Below the pieces are notes generated by a model, which did not search any database, was not told the DNA's origin, and saw only the letters and a program-made list of their open reading frames with translations. The position numbers and the translations under genes are program-made. This document shows, piece after piece, positions 57,164-64,000 of a stretch of DNA of 64,000 nucleotides (position 1 is its first letter; the number at the start of each line of letters is the position of its first letter). Source of the DNA: Rhodospirillaceae bacterium LM-1 (GTDB taxonomy: Bacteria; Pseudomonadota; Alphaproteobacteria; Rhodospirillales; WMHbin7); the NCBI GenBank assembly GCA_902725215.1, contig CACUVI010000025.1, positions 106,326 to 170,325 on the forward strand. The letters are read 5' to 3'.

Positions 57164-58279
57164 TTAATTGGTAGGAGATGGCTTGCGCGCAATCATCGAC
57201 CACAAGGTCCCGTTGGTGTTGATGAGACTTTCGATCACCAAATTATGTTGATCTGCAAGCGTTTGAACTTCCACTTGACGGAAGTGGTGCGAGACTGGCG
57301 CATGGATCAAGTCAAAGATCGCCATCCACAAAAATTTAAAGCGGCATTCCGCCCAAAACATCATATGAGTAAACAGGGGCAGGTGACTGGCAACTCCAGG
57401 TGCCACGGCAGACAACGGCCTATAGAAAGCGTGTATGACAGCAAAAACGCATACGGTCATGGGCCAAGCAATATATCGTTGCAATTTCAAAGGTAAGGGA
57501 TGAAGGATCAGCTTTGTCGGCTCGATGCAGCCTGTCATGATCCAATTATTCTCCCAGCTATAGACGCAAATGGCAACACGACCTCCTGGGCGCACAATGC
57601 GAGATAGCTCCTTATAAGCAGTGCGGTGATCGAGCACATGTTGAAGGGCATGATCACAAACAGCAGCATCAAGACATGCCGAGCGTACAGGCAGGTGCAA
57701 CACATCGCTTCGGATTAAAATCAATCTGTTCGCCGAATCGGGTACCATTTGTGGAATCCGGAATATCTCATCCCCAATTTCATTGACAATAACACGGCGG
57801 CAACCGGCCTCGAGGAGATGGTATGCCTCGCGGCCCAGTCCGCCACAAGCCACAAGAGCATTGGCGTTCTGCAGGTCGGATTGATTCAGTGGTATAAAAT
57901 TCCAAAAAGCCCGCTTACCTGCGAAAGCATCTGAGTTTCCGTACTCTGTTGAATCCCAACCGGGCACTTCGTTCCACTGATAAGACCAATTTTCAGCGAC
58001 TTTTACCTGCAACTTATTGCATGAACCGCCGCCAGCGCCATCAAGACAGCGTTCGCGCTTCGTGGAGCGAATGTGGCACACTTCCCTCTCGGATAAGAAG
58101 TCGAGAAGAACTTCCTTATGGAATATAATTGCCACACTGCCAATAACAGGAAACTGCCGCTGGCAACCTTGACATTCAAGGACGCCCTCGACAATAGGCA
58201 AGGAAGGGTTGTGGTCCAGGGCCACAAGTCTGGAATTGCAATCGACGCAACAGAGGAACTCAAGGTCTTCGATGTGCAC
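57164..58279 (-). CDS. Methyltransferase with N-terminal zinc-ribbon (Trm112-like) domain
   Basis: The 371-residue protein begins with FLCCVDCNSRL (residues 8-18) and LECQGCQRQFPVIGSVAIIF near 33-52, four cysteines of a Trm112/zinc-ribbon motif. A methyltransferase-like domain follows with NALVACGGLGREAYHLL near 137-153, RLILIRSDVLHLPV near 185, AAVCDHALQHVLDH near 203 and RIVRPGGRVAICVY near 225. This two-part layout is usual for glycan-locus methyltransferases. The start is GTG 58279. One hydrophobic stretch near 270-290 may associate with the membrane. Acceptor unknown. Confidence 0.75.
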   Translation of the reverse strand: MHIEDLEFLCCVDCNSRLVALDHNPSLPIVEGVLECQGCQRQFPVIGSVAIIFHKEVLLDFLSEREVCHIRSTKRERCLDGAGGGSCNKLQVKVAENWSYQWNEVPGWDSTEYGNSDAFAGKRAFWNFIPLNQSDLQNANALVACGGLGREAYHLLEAGCRRVIVNEIGDEIFRIPQMVPDSANRLILIRSDVLHLPVRSACLDAAVCDHALQHVLDHRTAYKELSRIVRPGGRVAICVYSWENNWIMTGCIEPTKLILHPLPLKLQRYIAWPMTVCVFAVIHAFYRPLSAVAPGVASHLPLFTHMMFWAECRFKFLWMAIFDLIHAPVSHHFRQVEVQTLADQHNLVIESLINTNGTLWSMIARKPSPTN

Positions 58280-58331
58280 TACGGTCTAACCTTGCATCAA
58301 GAGAATTTGTACGATTTGATTCTCATAGACA

Positions 58332-59864
58332 TTAATTTCTAAGCCGCTGGATCATTTTGGTCGCCAGCCGATAAATGCTGTATTCGACGAGCAAACAGCT
58401 GAAGCCACGCTTCAGGCGAAAAAGTGCGATCGGCCGGTAAATCCAGTTCGCCAGCCGGGCAAATTTGAAGAACAGCGTCTTGCCGGTTGTCAGTTTGGCG
58501 GCTTTGTTGTCGATGAAATATGAGGAGATCAGCAGAAGGTTGCAGAACTTTTGCATCTGCGGCGAGTACCATTTCTCGGAAATATCGCTTTCGACTTCAA
58601 TTTCCGCCCAGTCGTCAAGCGTTTGCGGCATTGAATAGCCCCACTCCTTCTGGGCGATGTCGTAAAGTTCAGTTCCCGGTAATGGGCGGAATTTGTTTGG
58701 AGGAAAGATGATGCAATTTGGATGATCGGCAACCAGTTGCAGCATGAGGTCGCGGGTCTTCTTGAGGTCGTCCAGCGTTTCCCCAGGAATGCCCATAATG
58801 AAGTTGTAGGCAGCCGTTATCTGTGGGTGTCGGGCCAGTTTGCGGTTGCAGTCAATGATGTCCTGCGCGGTGGAGTTTTTACGAAGGATCTTCAGGACTT
58901 TGTCACTGCCGCATTCGGCGCCTATATGCATGATGTCAGTACCCGCCTCGGCAAGCTTGTCGAGAAAGGCGTCGCTCATGGTCTTTATTTCGTTAATGCG
59001 CGCCCCACGAAAGCCAAGGCCAATATTCAGGCCTCTTCTCTTCAACTCGTCGATAATGCCTTCAACATGCTTAAGGTTAGGAAAGCTGTCGTCGTCGATA
59101 AAATATATGTAATTGGCGCCGTAACGGTCCTGTACGTATTGGATATGGTCGACAACATCGCCCGCCGTCAGCGCCACCCACTTCTTTCCCCTGATCGGGG
59201 CGTATTGGGCGGGAGAGCTGCAGAACGAGCATTGATAGGGACAGCCCATAGCACTGTACATCGAAAATATACGCCTGTTCTGCTCCAGTTGGCCGTAAAG
59301 TGAATAATCCTCGATGAGGTGGTAGGGAATGTCACGGTAGTCGATGAATTCAAATTTGTCCTGCGGTCTTACATTTATATGCAGGGTGATGCCGTGCCGC
59401 CAGGATAGTCCGTCGATCTCCTCCAGGGAGCCTCCAACGCACAATGCGTCGCACAACTGTGCGAAGCTATTGGAGGCATAACCGCTGACCACAAAATCGC
59501 AATTCCTATCGCCTTCGAGAATCGAACGGGGATGAAAAGTTGCATGCGGCCCGCCCCATACGATGGGGACAAGAGGGGCCAGTTCCTTGACCTGACGTCC
59601 GATTTCGACAGCATTGGCGATCGGTGAGCCGGACATAACACTAATGCCGACGCAAAGCGTATCATCGTTCAACAAAGCCTGCAGTTCCGCCTTGAAGTCG
59701 GAAACAACGCGCGCATCTAGTATGCGGACGTCGTAGCCGCGCTTGACGGCTTCGGCCGTTGCATAGAGAAGGCTTAGGGGAATGTGCCGGACGTAAGCGC
59801 CTGAAAAACCTTGCTGCGGGTATATCATGACGACACGCCGCTTTTGAATATGCCGTGGGTTCAT
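58332..59864 (-). CDS. B12-binding-domain radical SAM enzyme
   Basis: The 510-residue protein has an N-terminal B12-binding-like domain (VVMIYPQQGFSGAYVRHIPL at 11-30; VWGGPHATFHP near 97). The radical SAM barrel has CPYQCSFC near residue 210 as the CxxxCxxC motif, FIDDDSFP near 253, GAECGSDKVLKILRKN near 318 and FIMGIPGETLDDL near 352. It resembles class B methylases and BchE-like enzymes. It is the first gene of the 59.9-32.0 kb transcription unit. The second such enzyme is at 17270. Substrate unknown. Confidence 0.78.
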   Translation of the reverse strand: MNPRHIQKRRVVMIYPQQGFSGAYVRHIPLSLLYATAEAVKRGYDVRILDARVVSDFKAELQALLNDDTLCVGISVMSGSPIANAVEIGRQVKELAPLVPIVWGGPHATFHPRSILEGDRNCDFVVSGYASNSFAQLCDALCVGGSLEEIDGLSWRHGITLHINVRPQDKFEFIDYRDIPYHLIEDYSLYGQLEQNRRIFSMYSAMGCPYQCSFCSSPAQYAPIRGKKWVALTAGDVVDHIQYVQDRYGANYIYFIDDDSFPNLKHVEGIIDELKRRGLNIGLGFRGARINEIKTMSDAFLDKLAEAGTDIMHIGAECGSDKVLKILRKNSTAQDIIDCNRKLARHPQITAAYNFIMGIPGETLDDLKKTRDLMLQLVADHPNCIIFPPNKFRPLPGTELYDIAQKEWGYSMPQTLDDWAEIEVESDISEKWYSPQMQKFCNLLLISSYFIDNKAAKLTTGKTLFFKFARLANWIYRPIALFRLKRGFSCLLVEYSIYRLATKMIQRLRN

Positions 59865-59929
59865 GCGCTGAAAAAACTTTTCCGTTGAGATCCTGTGGAG
59901 ATGAGAATGAACGACGCTGACACATTACA

Positions 59930-60250
59930 TCACGTCACGCTACCGCACACCGGGTGAAGAACATCCAGAGTGCAGGCTTCGTAAGTCCCTAGCGATTCTA
60001 GGGGGTCTGCAAAATAGAGCGTGCGATATGCGGTGGCGCCAACATAGCGTGCTTGCCTTTGAAGCGCGACCGAAAGCGTTGATTACTTATGGTGCGGCGC
60101 GTTCGTGTCAGTCATTACAATTCCGTCGGGAGCCAACACTCGGTTGAAATCGTTGAAAATACTCATACTGGTGTAATGCGTGACATTGGGACCCTTGTCG
60201 AGGATTGCGACCAGCGAAAAGTCTTCGATTTCCAGGGAGGCAGAGCGGCT
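59930..60250 (-). pseudogene. Methyltransferase relic with internal stop
   Basis: One minus-strand frame reads IEDFSLVAIL, then a SIFNDFNRVLAPDGIVMTDT stretch, a typical methyltransferase post-motif region, then an in-frame TAA at 60083-60085. It continues in the same frame with LQRQARYVGATAYRTLYFA and ESLGTYEACTLDVLHPV before a TGA at 59930-59932. This looks like the C-terminal half of a class I methyltransferase with a nonsense change and a lost or frameshifted N-terminal half. The upper boundary is approximate. Confidence 0.65.
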
Positions 60251-60624
60251 GTTTCCGCCTGGGCCTCTTGATGGGCCGCCGGAATTGGCTGTGACATAAG
60301 AATTGTGGTGCTGGAGGCGAGTGCGTTGGAAAAAGCTAAAGGAATGAGGCAGGTTCCGAGACGTTGGTGCGTCCTTTCAAGAGACTCTGCAGATGTCAGG
60401 AAGTTGGCGCATCGGCACTTCTGCACCCTTATCAAGCCGTTGCGGACGCATCGTTTATCGGCAGCGTTTGTCAGTCCGGGGGTGCCGCCAAGCCGCATGT
60501 ACAGAGATTCCTGTGAGATGACGCCGTCACGCTCGATTTCGCTGAATAACTGGGTCGTCCTGATTAACTCTTGTGCAGAAGTCGTCAGCCGTTCGGTCAT
60601 GCGTGGACTCACACTTTCATTCAC
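60163..60624 (-). CDS. Hypothetical protein, possibly the 5' piece of the decayed methyltransferase gene
   Basis: The frame encodes 153 residues from ATG 60624, beginning MNESVSPRMTERLTTSAQEL, with a helical, moderately charged N-terminal half (SEIERDGVISQESLYMRLGG near 28-47). The C-terminal half is low in pattern and overlaps the methyltransferase relic in another frame. I do not recognise a domain. It may be a real small gene, but it is more likely the front of the same broken gene, frameshifted near 60.2-60.4 kb. The N-terminal half is the part most likely to have been coding. Confidence 0.3.
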   Translation of the reverse strand: MNESVSPRMTERLTTSAQELIRTTQLFSEIERDGVISQESLYMRLGGTPGLTNAADKRCVRNGLIRVQKCRCANFLTSAESLERTHQRLGTCLIPLAFSNALASSTTILMSQPIPAAHQEAQAETAALPPWKSKTFRWSQSSTRVPMSRITPV

Positions 60625-60763
60625 GGCGTGAACGATATTCTAATTATGCTGCGAATGTCAAGCGCCTGATAAAATAGTGGCCTGAGAAACAACAATAATA
60701 CATAATCCAGGCCCTTGCCTGCTCTGCTCGGTCAGGGATAATGGCCGGTATGGAAATCTCATA

Positions 60764-60792
60764 TTGTTTGGCTCTCTTGCCGGTCTGATACT
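60764..60792 (+). promoter_or_regulatory. Possible sigma-70-type promoter for the methyltransferase/GT pair
   Basis: TTGTTT (60764-60769) and GATACT (60787-60792) are separated by 17 bp, matching three of six -35 and four of six -10 consensus bases. Transcription from it would start near 60799, immediately before the C5G9 tract and about 70 bp before ATG 60872. Confidence 0.4.
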
Positions 60793-60803
60793 AAGGTGGC
60801 AAG

Positions 60804-60817
60804 CCCCCGGGGGGGGG
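60804..60817. repeat. C5G9 homopolymer tract in the predicted leader region
   Basis: CCCCC (60804-60808) is followed directly by nine G (60809-60817). This is the longest homopolymer run of G or C noticed in the window. It lies about 55 bp before the methyltransferase ATG and just downstream of a possible promoter, so length changes could alter transcription or mRNA structure. Confidence 0.75.
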
Positions 60818-60871
60818 CGGTAACACCGGTCCTCGGCTGGCGATTTGGGTTTTAAAGGTTTTGATCTGACG

Positions 60872-61597
60872 ATGGACTTGTTCGGTCGTAAAGCTAGTTC
60901 TGGTTGCCGACAGCGCTTGCGAAGCGCAGCGAAGCGGACCCTGAACTTTGTCGGCCCACCGGCGACAACGCTTAGAATTCTATTTTATATCAAGAATATA
61001 GTTGATGTATTGATTGCTGAACGGGCGACAGTCTATGGAAGTGGGATCAATCCGAAGCATAGGCTGACCTGTTATCACGACTTTTTCATAGACAGAATTG
61101 GAGCCACTGATCGTGTTCTCGATATAGGTTGCGGGGTCGGTGAGGTCGCGCTTTCTATAGCGCGGCGAAGGCCGGAGGCAACGGTTATCGGAGTTGAGAT
61201 AAACCAGGCTTCGCTGGCCCAGGCGCGGCGCAACGATGTGCCCGACAACCTGAAATTCGTCGAGGGTGACGCAACGCACCAGCTGCCGGATGGTCGGTGG
61301 GACGTCGTCGTCCTGTCCAACATCCTGGAACATATTGAGTTGCGGGTTGATTTTCTGAAGGCCATCGTCGTCAAGACGCGACCAAAGCGTATTTTAATCC
61401 GCGTTCCTATGTTCGAGCGCGACTGGCAGATCGCGCTGCGCAAGGAGTTGGGTATCGATTTCCGGTCTGATCCGACGCACATGATCGAACATACGCTCCC
61501 AGAGTTCGAAATGGAAATTGCCAAGGCCGGTCTTAGGACATGCGAGCGCCTGACTCTGTGGGGAGAGATATGGGCGACGGTCGAACCAATATCATGA
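60872..61597 (+). CDS. Class I SAM-dependent methyltransferase (paralogue of 27403-28155)
   Basis: The 241-residue protein has DRVLDIGCGVGEVAL near residue 85 (SAM motif I), VIGVEINQAS near 108, VVVLSNILEHIE near 147 and RILIRVPMFERDW near 176, closely matching the product at 27403. ATG 60872 follows an upstream AAAGG at long spacing; a TTG at 60845 is an alternative. Its stop overlaps the ATG of the glycosyltransferase as ATGA. The pair is the only plus-strand gene pair in the right half of the window. Acceptor unknown. Confidence 0.82.
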   Translation: MDLFGRKASSGCRQRLRSAAKRTLNFVGPPATTLRILFYIKNIVDVLIAERATVYGSGINPKHRLTCYHDFFIDRIGATDRVLDIGCGVGEVALSIARRRPEATVIGVEINQASLAQARRNDVPDNLKFVEGDATHQLPDGRWDVVVLSNILEHIELRVDFLKAIVVKTRPKRILIRVPMFERDWQIALRKELGIDFRSDPTHMIEHTLPEFEMEIAKAGLRTCERLTLWGEIWATVEPIS

Positions 61598-62619
61598 AAG
61601 TCGCACTTGGACACAGAGTGCAAAGCGGACCGTGGGGCGGCGGCAATCGCTTTGCTGCCGCCTTGGCTTCGGCGCTGATTGCCAACGGACACAAGGTGGT
61701 GTTTGACCTGACGGACAACGATATAGATATCATTCTGATGACCGATCCGCGAGCGCGAAATCCAAGCGTGTCTTTCAGACCCGGCGCCATATTCCGCTAC
61801 CTGTTGCGCCAACCGATGGCGCTTGTCGTGCACAGAATCAACGAGTGTGATGAGCGCAAGGGAACCTGGGGAATGAATTTACGCCTCAGGTTGGCCAACT
61901 ATGTGGCTGACCACACGGTCTTCATCGGTTCGTGGCTTGTCAATCTTGACCTCTGGCGCCGGGAAAGCCAGCATTCCGTCATTTTGAACGGTGCAGATCC
62001 GACCGTGTTCAATCCACTTGGCGCGCTTGGATGGGATGGCGTCAAGCCGTTGCGTCTGGTTACACACCACTGGGGGGCACACGCCTTCAAGGGAAGGGAC
62101 GTCTATGAATGTCTCGACACTCTGCTTGACCAAGAAGAGTGGAAGGGCTCCCTTGACTTCACATATATAGGAAACCTACCGCAGGGATCAGCCTTACACA
62201 ACGCGCGTGTGATTGCACCGCTGGATGGCGACGTCCTGGCAGACGAGCTTAGGCGGCATCATGTTTACCTGAGCGCCTCACTTAACGAGCCAGCTGGGAT
62301 GCACCACATTGAAGGGGCAATGTGCGGGCTGCCGCTTCTGTACCGCGACAGCGGGGCTTTGCCTGAATACTGTTCAGGATACGGCGAAAGCTTCACGGGT
62401 CCTGGCGATTTTCCTGATGCACTGCGGCGCATGATTGCGCGATATAAACAGCACCGTTCTGCCATTCTGGCTTCCTATGATCACACGGCAGTACGCATGA
62501 CGGACGCGTATATCGAACTATTCGGGTATTTGGTGGCAAGACGTTCCGAAGTCGTCTCTCGCCGACGTCTATGGCGCCAACCTGCTACTGCCTTGGCGCT
62601 TGCGTGGATAAAACTATAG
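61594..62619 (+). CDS. Glycosyltransferase, GT-B-like (paralogue of 29272-30297)
   Basis: The 341-residue protein begins MKVALGHRVQSGPWGGGNRF. It has ADHTVFIGSWL near residue 107, VILNGAD near 130, LVTHHWGAHAFKGRDVYECL near 155-174 and EPAGMHHIEGAMCGLPLLYR near 232-251, in the same order and at the same length as the product at 29272. The unknown protein found between the two genes at 28152 is missing here. It probably transfers a related sugar, and the neighbouring methyltransferase may methylate it. Donor unknown. Confidence 0.78.
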   Translation: MKVALGHRVQSGPWGGGNRFAAALASALIANGHKVVFDLTDNDIDIILMTDPRARNPSVSFRPGAIFRYLLRQPMALVVHRINECDERKGTWGMNLRLRLANYVADHTVFIGSWLVNLDLWRRESQHSVILNGADPTVFNPLGALGWDGVKPLRLVTHHWGAHAFKGRDVYECLDTLLDQEEWKGSLDFTYIGNLPQGSALHNARVIAPLDGDVLADELRRHHVYLSASLNEPAGMHHIEGAMCGLPLLYRDSGALPEYCSGYGESFTGPGDFPDALRRMIARYKQHRSAILASYDHTAVRMTDAYIELFGYLVARRSEVVSRRRLWRQPATALALAWIKL

Positions 62620-62926
62620 CGGGATAGCAGTGCGTTCCGCACAGTGACCCTGTCAATGCCGGGCATGGCCCTACTTTACAGCCGAAACGGATGGCCTTCA
62701 TCGACGAAACATGCGCTTTCACGGTAACCGTCCAGTGAAGGCTACGGATCAGGGTCTGGGGTTCAGTTGAGGTGACCTGAGACCCAAGTTTCATCCGGCC
62801 CCGGTAGAGTCCCACTGCATTTTGAGCTTGCCCCCAACCTTGGACCAGGCTGGCCTGGAAAAACCCCGCTTCATCTGACCGTCGGCTGGCGAGTCAGGTA
62901 TTGCCGCGTTTCTTTCCGGCGAACTT
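62620..62926. other. Convergent intergenic stretch with possible IS630-like fragment
   Basis: No intact gene is present in these 307 bp. On the plus strand near 62677-62712, QPKRMAFIDETCA resembles the FIDET segment of IS630-family transposases, but the frame ends soon after at a TGA. On the minus strand at about 62585-62815 an open frame has no recognisable domain. GGCTGGCG at 62884-62891 also occurs at 60836-60843, just before the methyltransferase gene; it is short and may be chance. The fragment is too short to name with confidence. Confidence 0.3.
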
Positions 62927-63892
62927 TTAGGTTTTGTGGGTCCTCGTAGGTTCGCCAAGCGACGGCGGCGCTTGCGCGTTCTGCGTGGCTGTCTCGATAA
63001 GATAGCGGGGGCGGCGCCGAGACTCCTCCAGGGTCCGCCAGAGATATTCTCCCTGAACGGAAATCATCAGCATTTGAATGCCGCCCAGAACTAGAACGAC
63101 CATCAGCAACAGGCCTACGCCTTCAATTGGGTGGCCTGCAATGGCGAATGACACCGCAAGCAGTGCGCAAAGCAATCCGCTGGTGACCGTTAGTGCGCCG
63201 ATAAGGGCCATAGCCCGCATCGGCAGATAGCTAAAGCCAATGATGGAATCGATGACAAGCTTAATTTTCTTGGAAAGAGTCCAGCCGGAAGTTCCACCCA
63301 GCCGCTTTTGCCTAGCGTAGAATATCCGGTCTTGTCTAAATCCCATCCACGTTATAAGCGCCAAAACGCTCATGTTCCGCTCCTGCAGGCCCTTCAAGGC
63401 AGAAACGACAACTTCGTCGATCAGAAAAAAATCGGCGCCTTTGGCCGGCGTGTCTTCCATTCCAGACATATTACGCATCATAAGCCAGTAGAGACTTGAC
63501 ATGATATTATCTTGCGTCGCGTCAGCACGGGCTTCCCTAGCGGCCCAGACAACTTGAACGCCGTTGCGCCATTTTTCGACGAGACGCAAAATGATTTCAG
63601 GCGGATCTTGGCCGTCTCCGGACATACAGATCACGCCGTTTCCCTTGGCCTTCTCCATCCCGCATAGTAAGGCGGCATGCGATCCAAAGTTCCTGGAAAG
63701 TCGCAAGCCCTTTACCCTGTTATCCTTGACCGCCATATCCGTAATGACCTGAAAGGTCGTGTCCCGGGAATGATCGTCAACGATAATCCACTCCCACTCG
63801 GCGTCGCATTCGCTCAAGACGGTGCTTAGCCTTGAATACAGGATTGGCAAATTCTCAGCTTCGTTAAAAGCTGGCGTCACGACGCTAAGCAC
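62927..63892 (-). CDS. GT2 polyprenyl-phosphate glycosyltransferase (GtrB/ArnC type)
   Basis: The 321-residue protein has VVTPAFNEAENL at residues 4-15, IVDDHSRDTT near 37, CMSGDGQDPPE near 92 (donor site) and GADFFLIDEVVVSAL near 155. Two C-terminal membrane helices (about 228-255 and 265-290) end in GEYLWRTLEESRRRPRYLIE. It is closely similar in layout to the gene at 3254. The start is GTG 63892, with AAGGGG 9 bases upstream; there is no ATG in frame nearby. It probably makes an undecaprenyl-phosphate sugar. The sugar is unknown. Confidence 0.85.
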   Translation of the reverse strand: MLSVVTPAFNEAENLPILYSRLSTVLSECDAEWEWIIVDDHSRDTTFQVITDMAVKDNRVKGLRLSRNFGSHAALLCGMEKAKGNGVICMSGDGQDPPEIILRLVEKWRNGVQVVWAAREARADATQDNIMSSLYWLMMRNMSGMEDTPAKGADFFLIDEVVVSALKGLQERNMSVLALITWMGFRQDRIFYARQKRLGGTSGWTLSKKIKLVIDSIIGFSYLPMRAMALIGALTVTSGLLCALLAVSFAIAGHPIEGVGLLLMVVLVLGGIQMLMISVQGEYLWRTLEESRRRPRYLIETATQNAQAPPSLGEPTRTHKT

Positions 63893-64000
63893 CTTCCGTC
63901 ACCCCTTTCAGACGTCGTTGATTCACGGCGACAAGGATAACGGCCAGTCGCTTTCTTGTCACTTGATATCCCCAGGTTCCTGGACGAACTCAAACCGCTA
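63893..64000. other. Window edge, no supported gene
   Basis: The 108 bases upstream of the GT2 start carry only a short open stretch on the minus strand, which could be the tail of a neighbouring gene. I see no motif that would support a call. Confidence 0.3.

Noticed and set aside
61075-61833. Minus-strand frame of 252 codons opposite the methyltransferase/GT pair
   Set aside because: It is antisense to two genes with clear motifs and paralogues, and it is rich in Arg and Ser without a domain.

Overview
The window is one large surface-glycan biosynthesis region of a GC-rich Gram-negative bacterium. The first 4 kb look most GC-rich and much of 25-37 kb noticeably less so. Start codons often overlap the preceding stop as ATGA, GTGA or TTGA. 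Undecaprenyl-phosphate sugar transferase, WecB, O-antigen-ligase-like proteins and a CMP-pseudaminic acid pathway occur together. This fits an alphaproteobacterium, perhaps of the Magnetospirillum/Rhodospirillum type, but the taxon is inference: there is no rRNA, tRNA or housekeeping gene to fix it.

Layout. (1) 1-3.2 kb, minus strand: WecB-type epimerase, O-antigen-ligase-like protein and an MraY/WecA-type initiating transferase, joined by ATGA overlaps. (2) 3.25-5.5 kb, plus strand: GtrB/DPM1-type glycosyltransferase and a second ligase/polymerase-like protein. (3) 5.5-9.2 kb, minus: SGNH-like protein and two GT4 glycosyltransferases. (4) 9.2-14.4 kb, plus: Gmd-like dehydratase, membrane protein, pseB and a second large membrane protein. 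(5) 14.4-31.4 kb, minus: 16 closely packed genes. They comprise a radical SAM/Gfo-Idh/aldo-keto reductase/B12-radical SAM block, sugar aminotransferases and dehydratases including a WlbA/WlbC/WlbB-like trio, and glycosyltransferases and methyltransferases. (6) 31.5-32.05 kb: a decayed IS5-family transposase. (7) 32.05-59.86 kb, minus: 22 genes with no gap above about 60 bp. They include pseC, pseG, pseI, a cytidylyltransferase fused to an aminotransferase, a FemAB-like acyltransferase, a sugar N-formyltransferase, WbqC, an ABC exporter, AsnB, a NodU-type carbamoyltransferase, radical SAM enzymes and many glycosyltransferases. (8) 59.9-60.85 kb: decayed DNA with a methyltransferase relic and a C5G9 tract. 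(9) 60.87-62.62 kb, plus: a methyltransferase/glycosyltransferase pair paralogous to the pair at 27.4-30.3 kb. (10) 62.93-63.89 kb, minus: a third GtrB-like glycosyltransferase.

How it may work together. PseB (11.4 kb), PseC, PseG, PseI and the SpsF-type domain of the fusion can make a CMP-activated pseudaminic-acid-type nonulosonate. No ordinary PseH N-acetyltransferase is visible. The FemAB-like protein beside pseC and the N-formyltransferase beside pseI are the candidates for N-acylation. A second pathway (Gfo/Idh, DegT, left-handed beta-helix acyltransferase) would make a 2,3-diacetamido uronic acid, and AsnB could amidate it. Many glycosyltransferases, methyltransferases and a carbamoyltransferase would assemble and decorate a lipid-linked glycan. 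An MsbA/PglK-like ABC protein would export it, and ligase-like proteins could polymerise or transfer it. The acceptor (LPS, capsule or flagellin) cannot be decided from this window.

No tRNA, rRNA, CRISPR array, replication origin or intact mobile element was seen.
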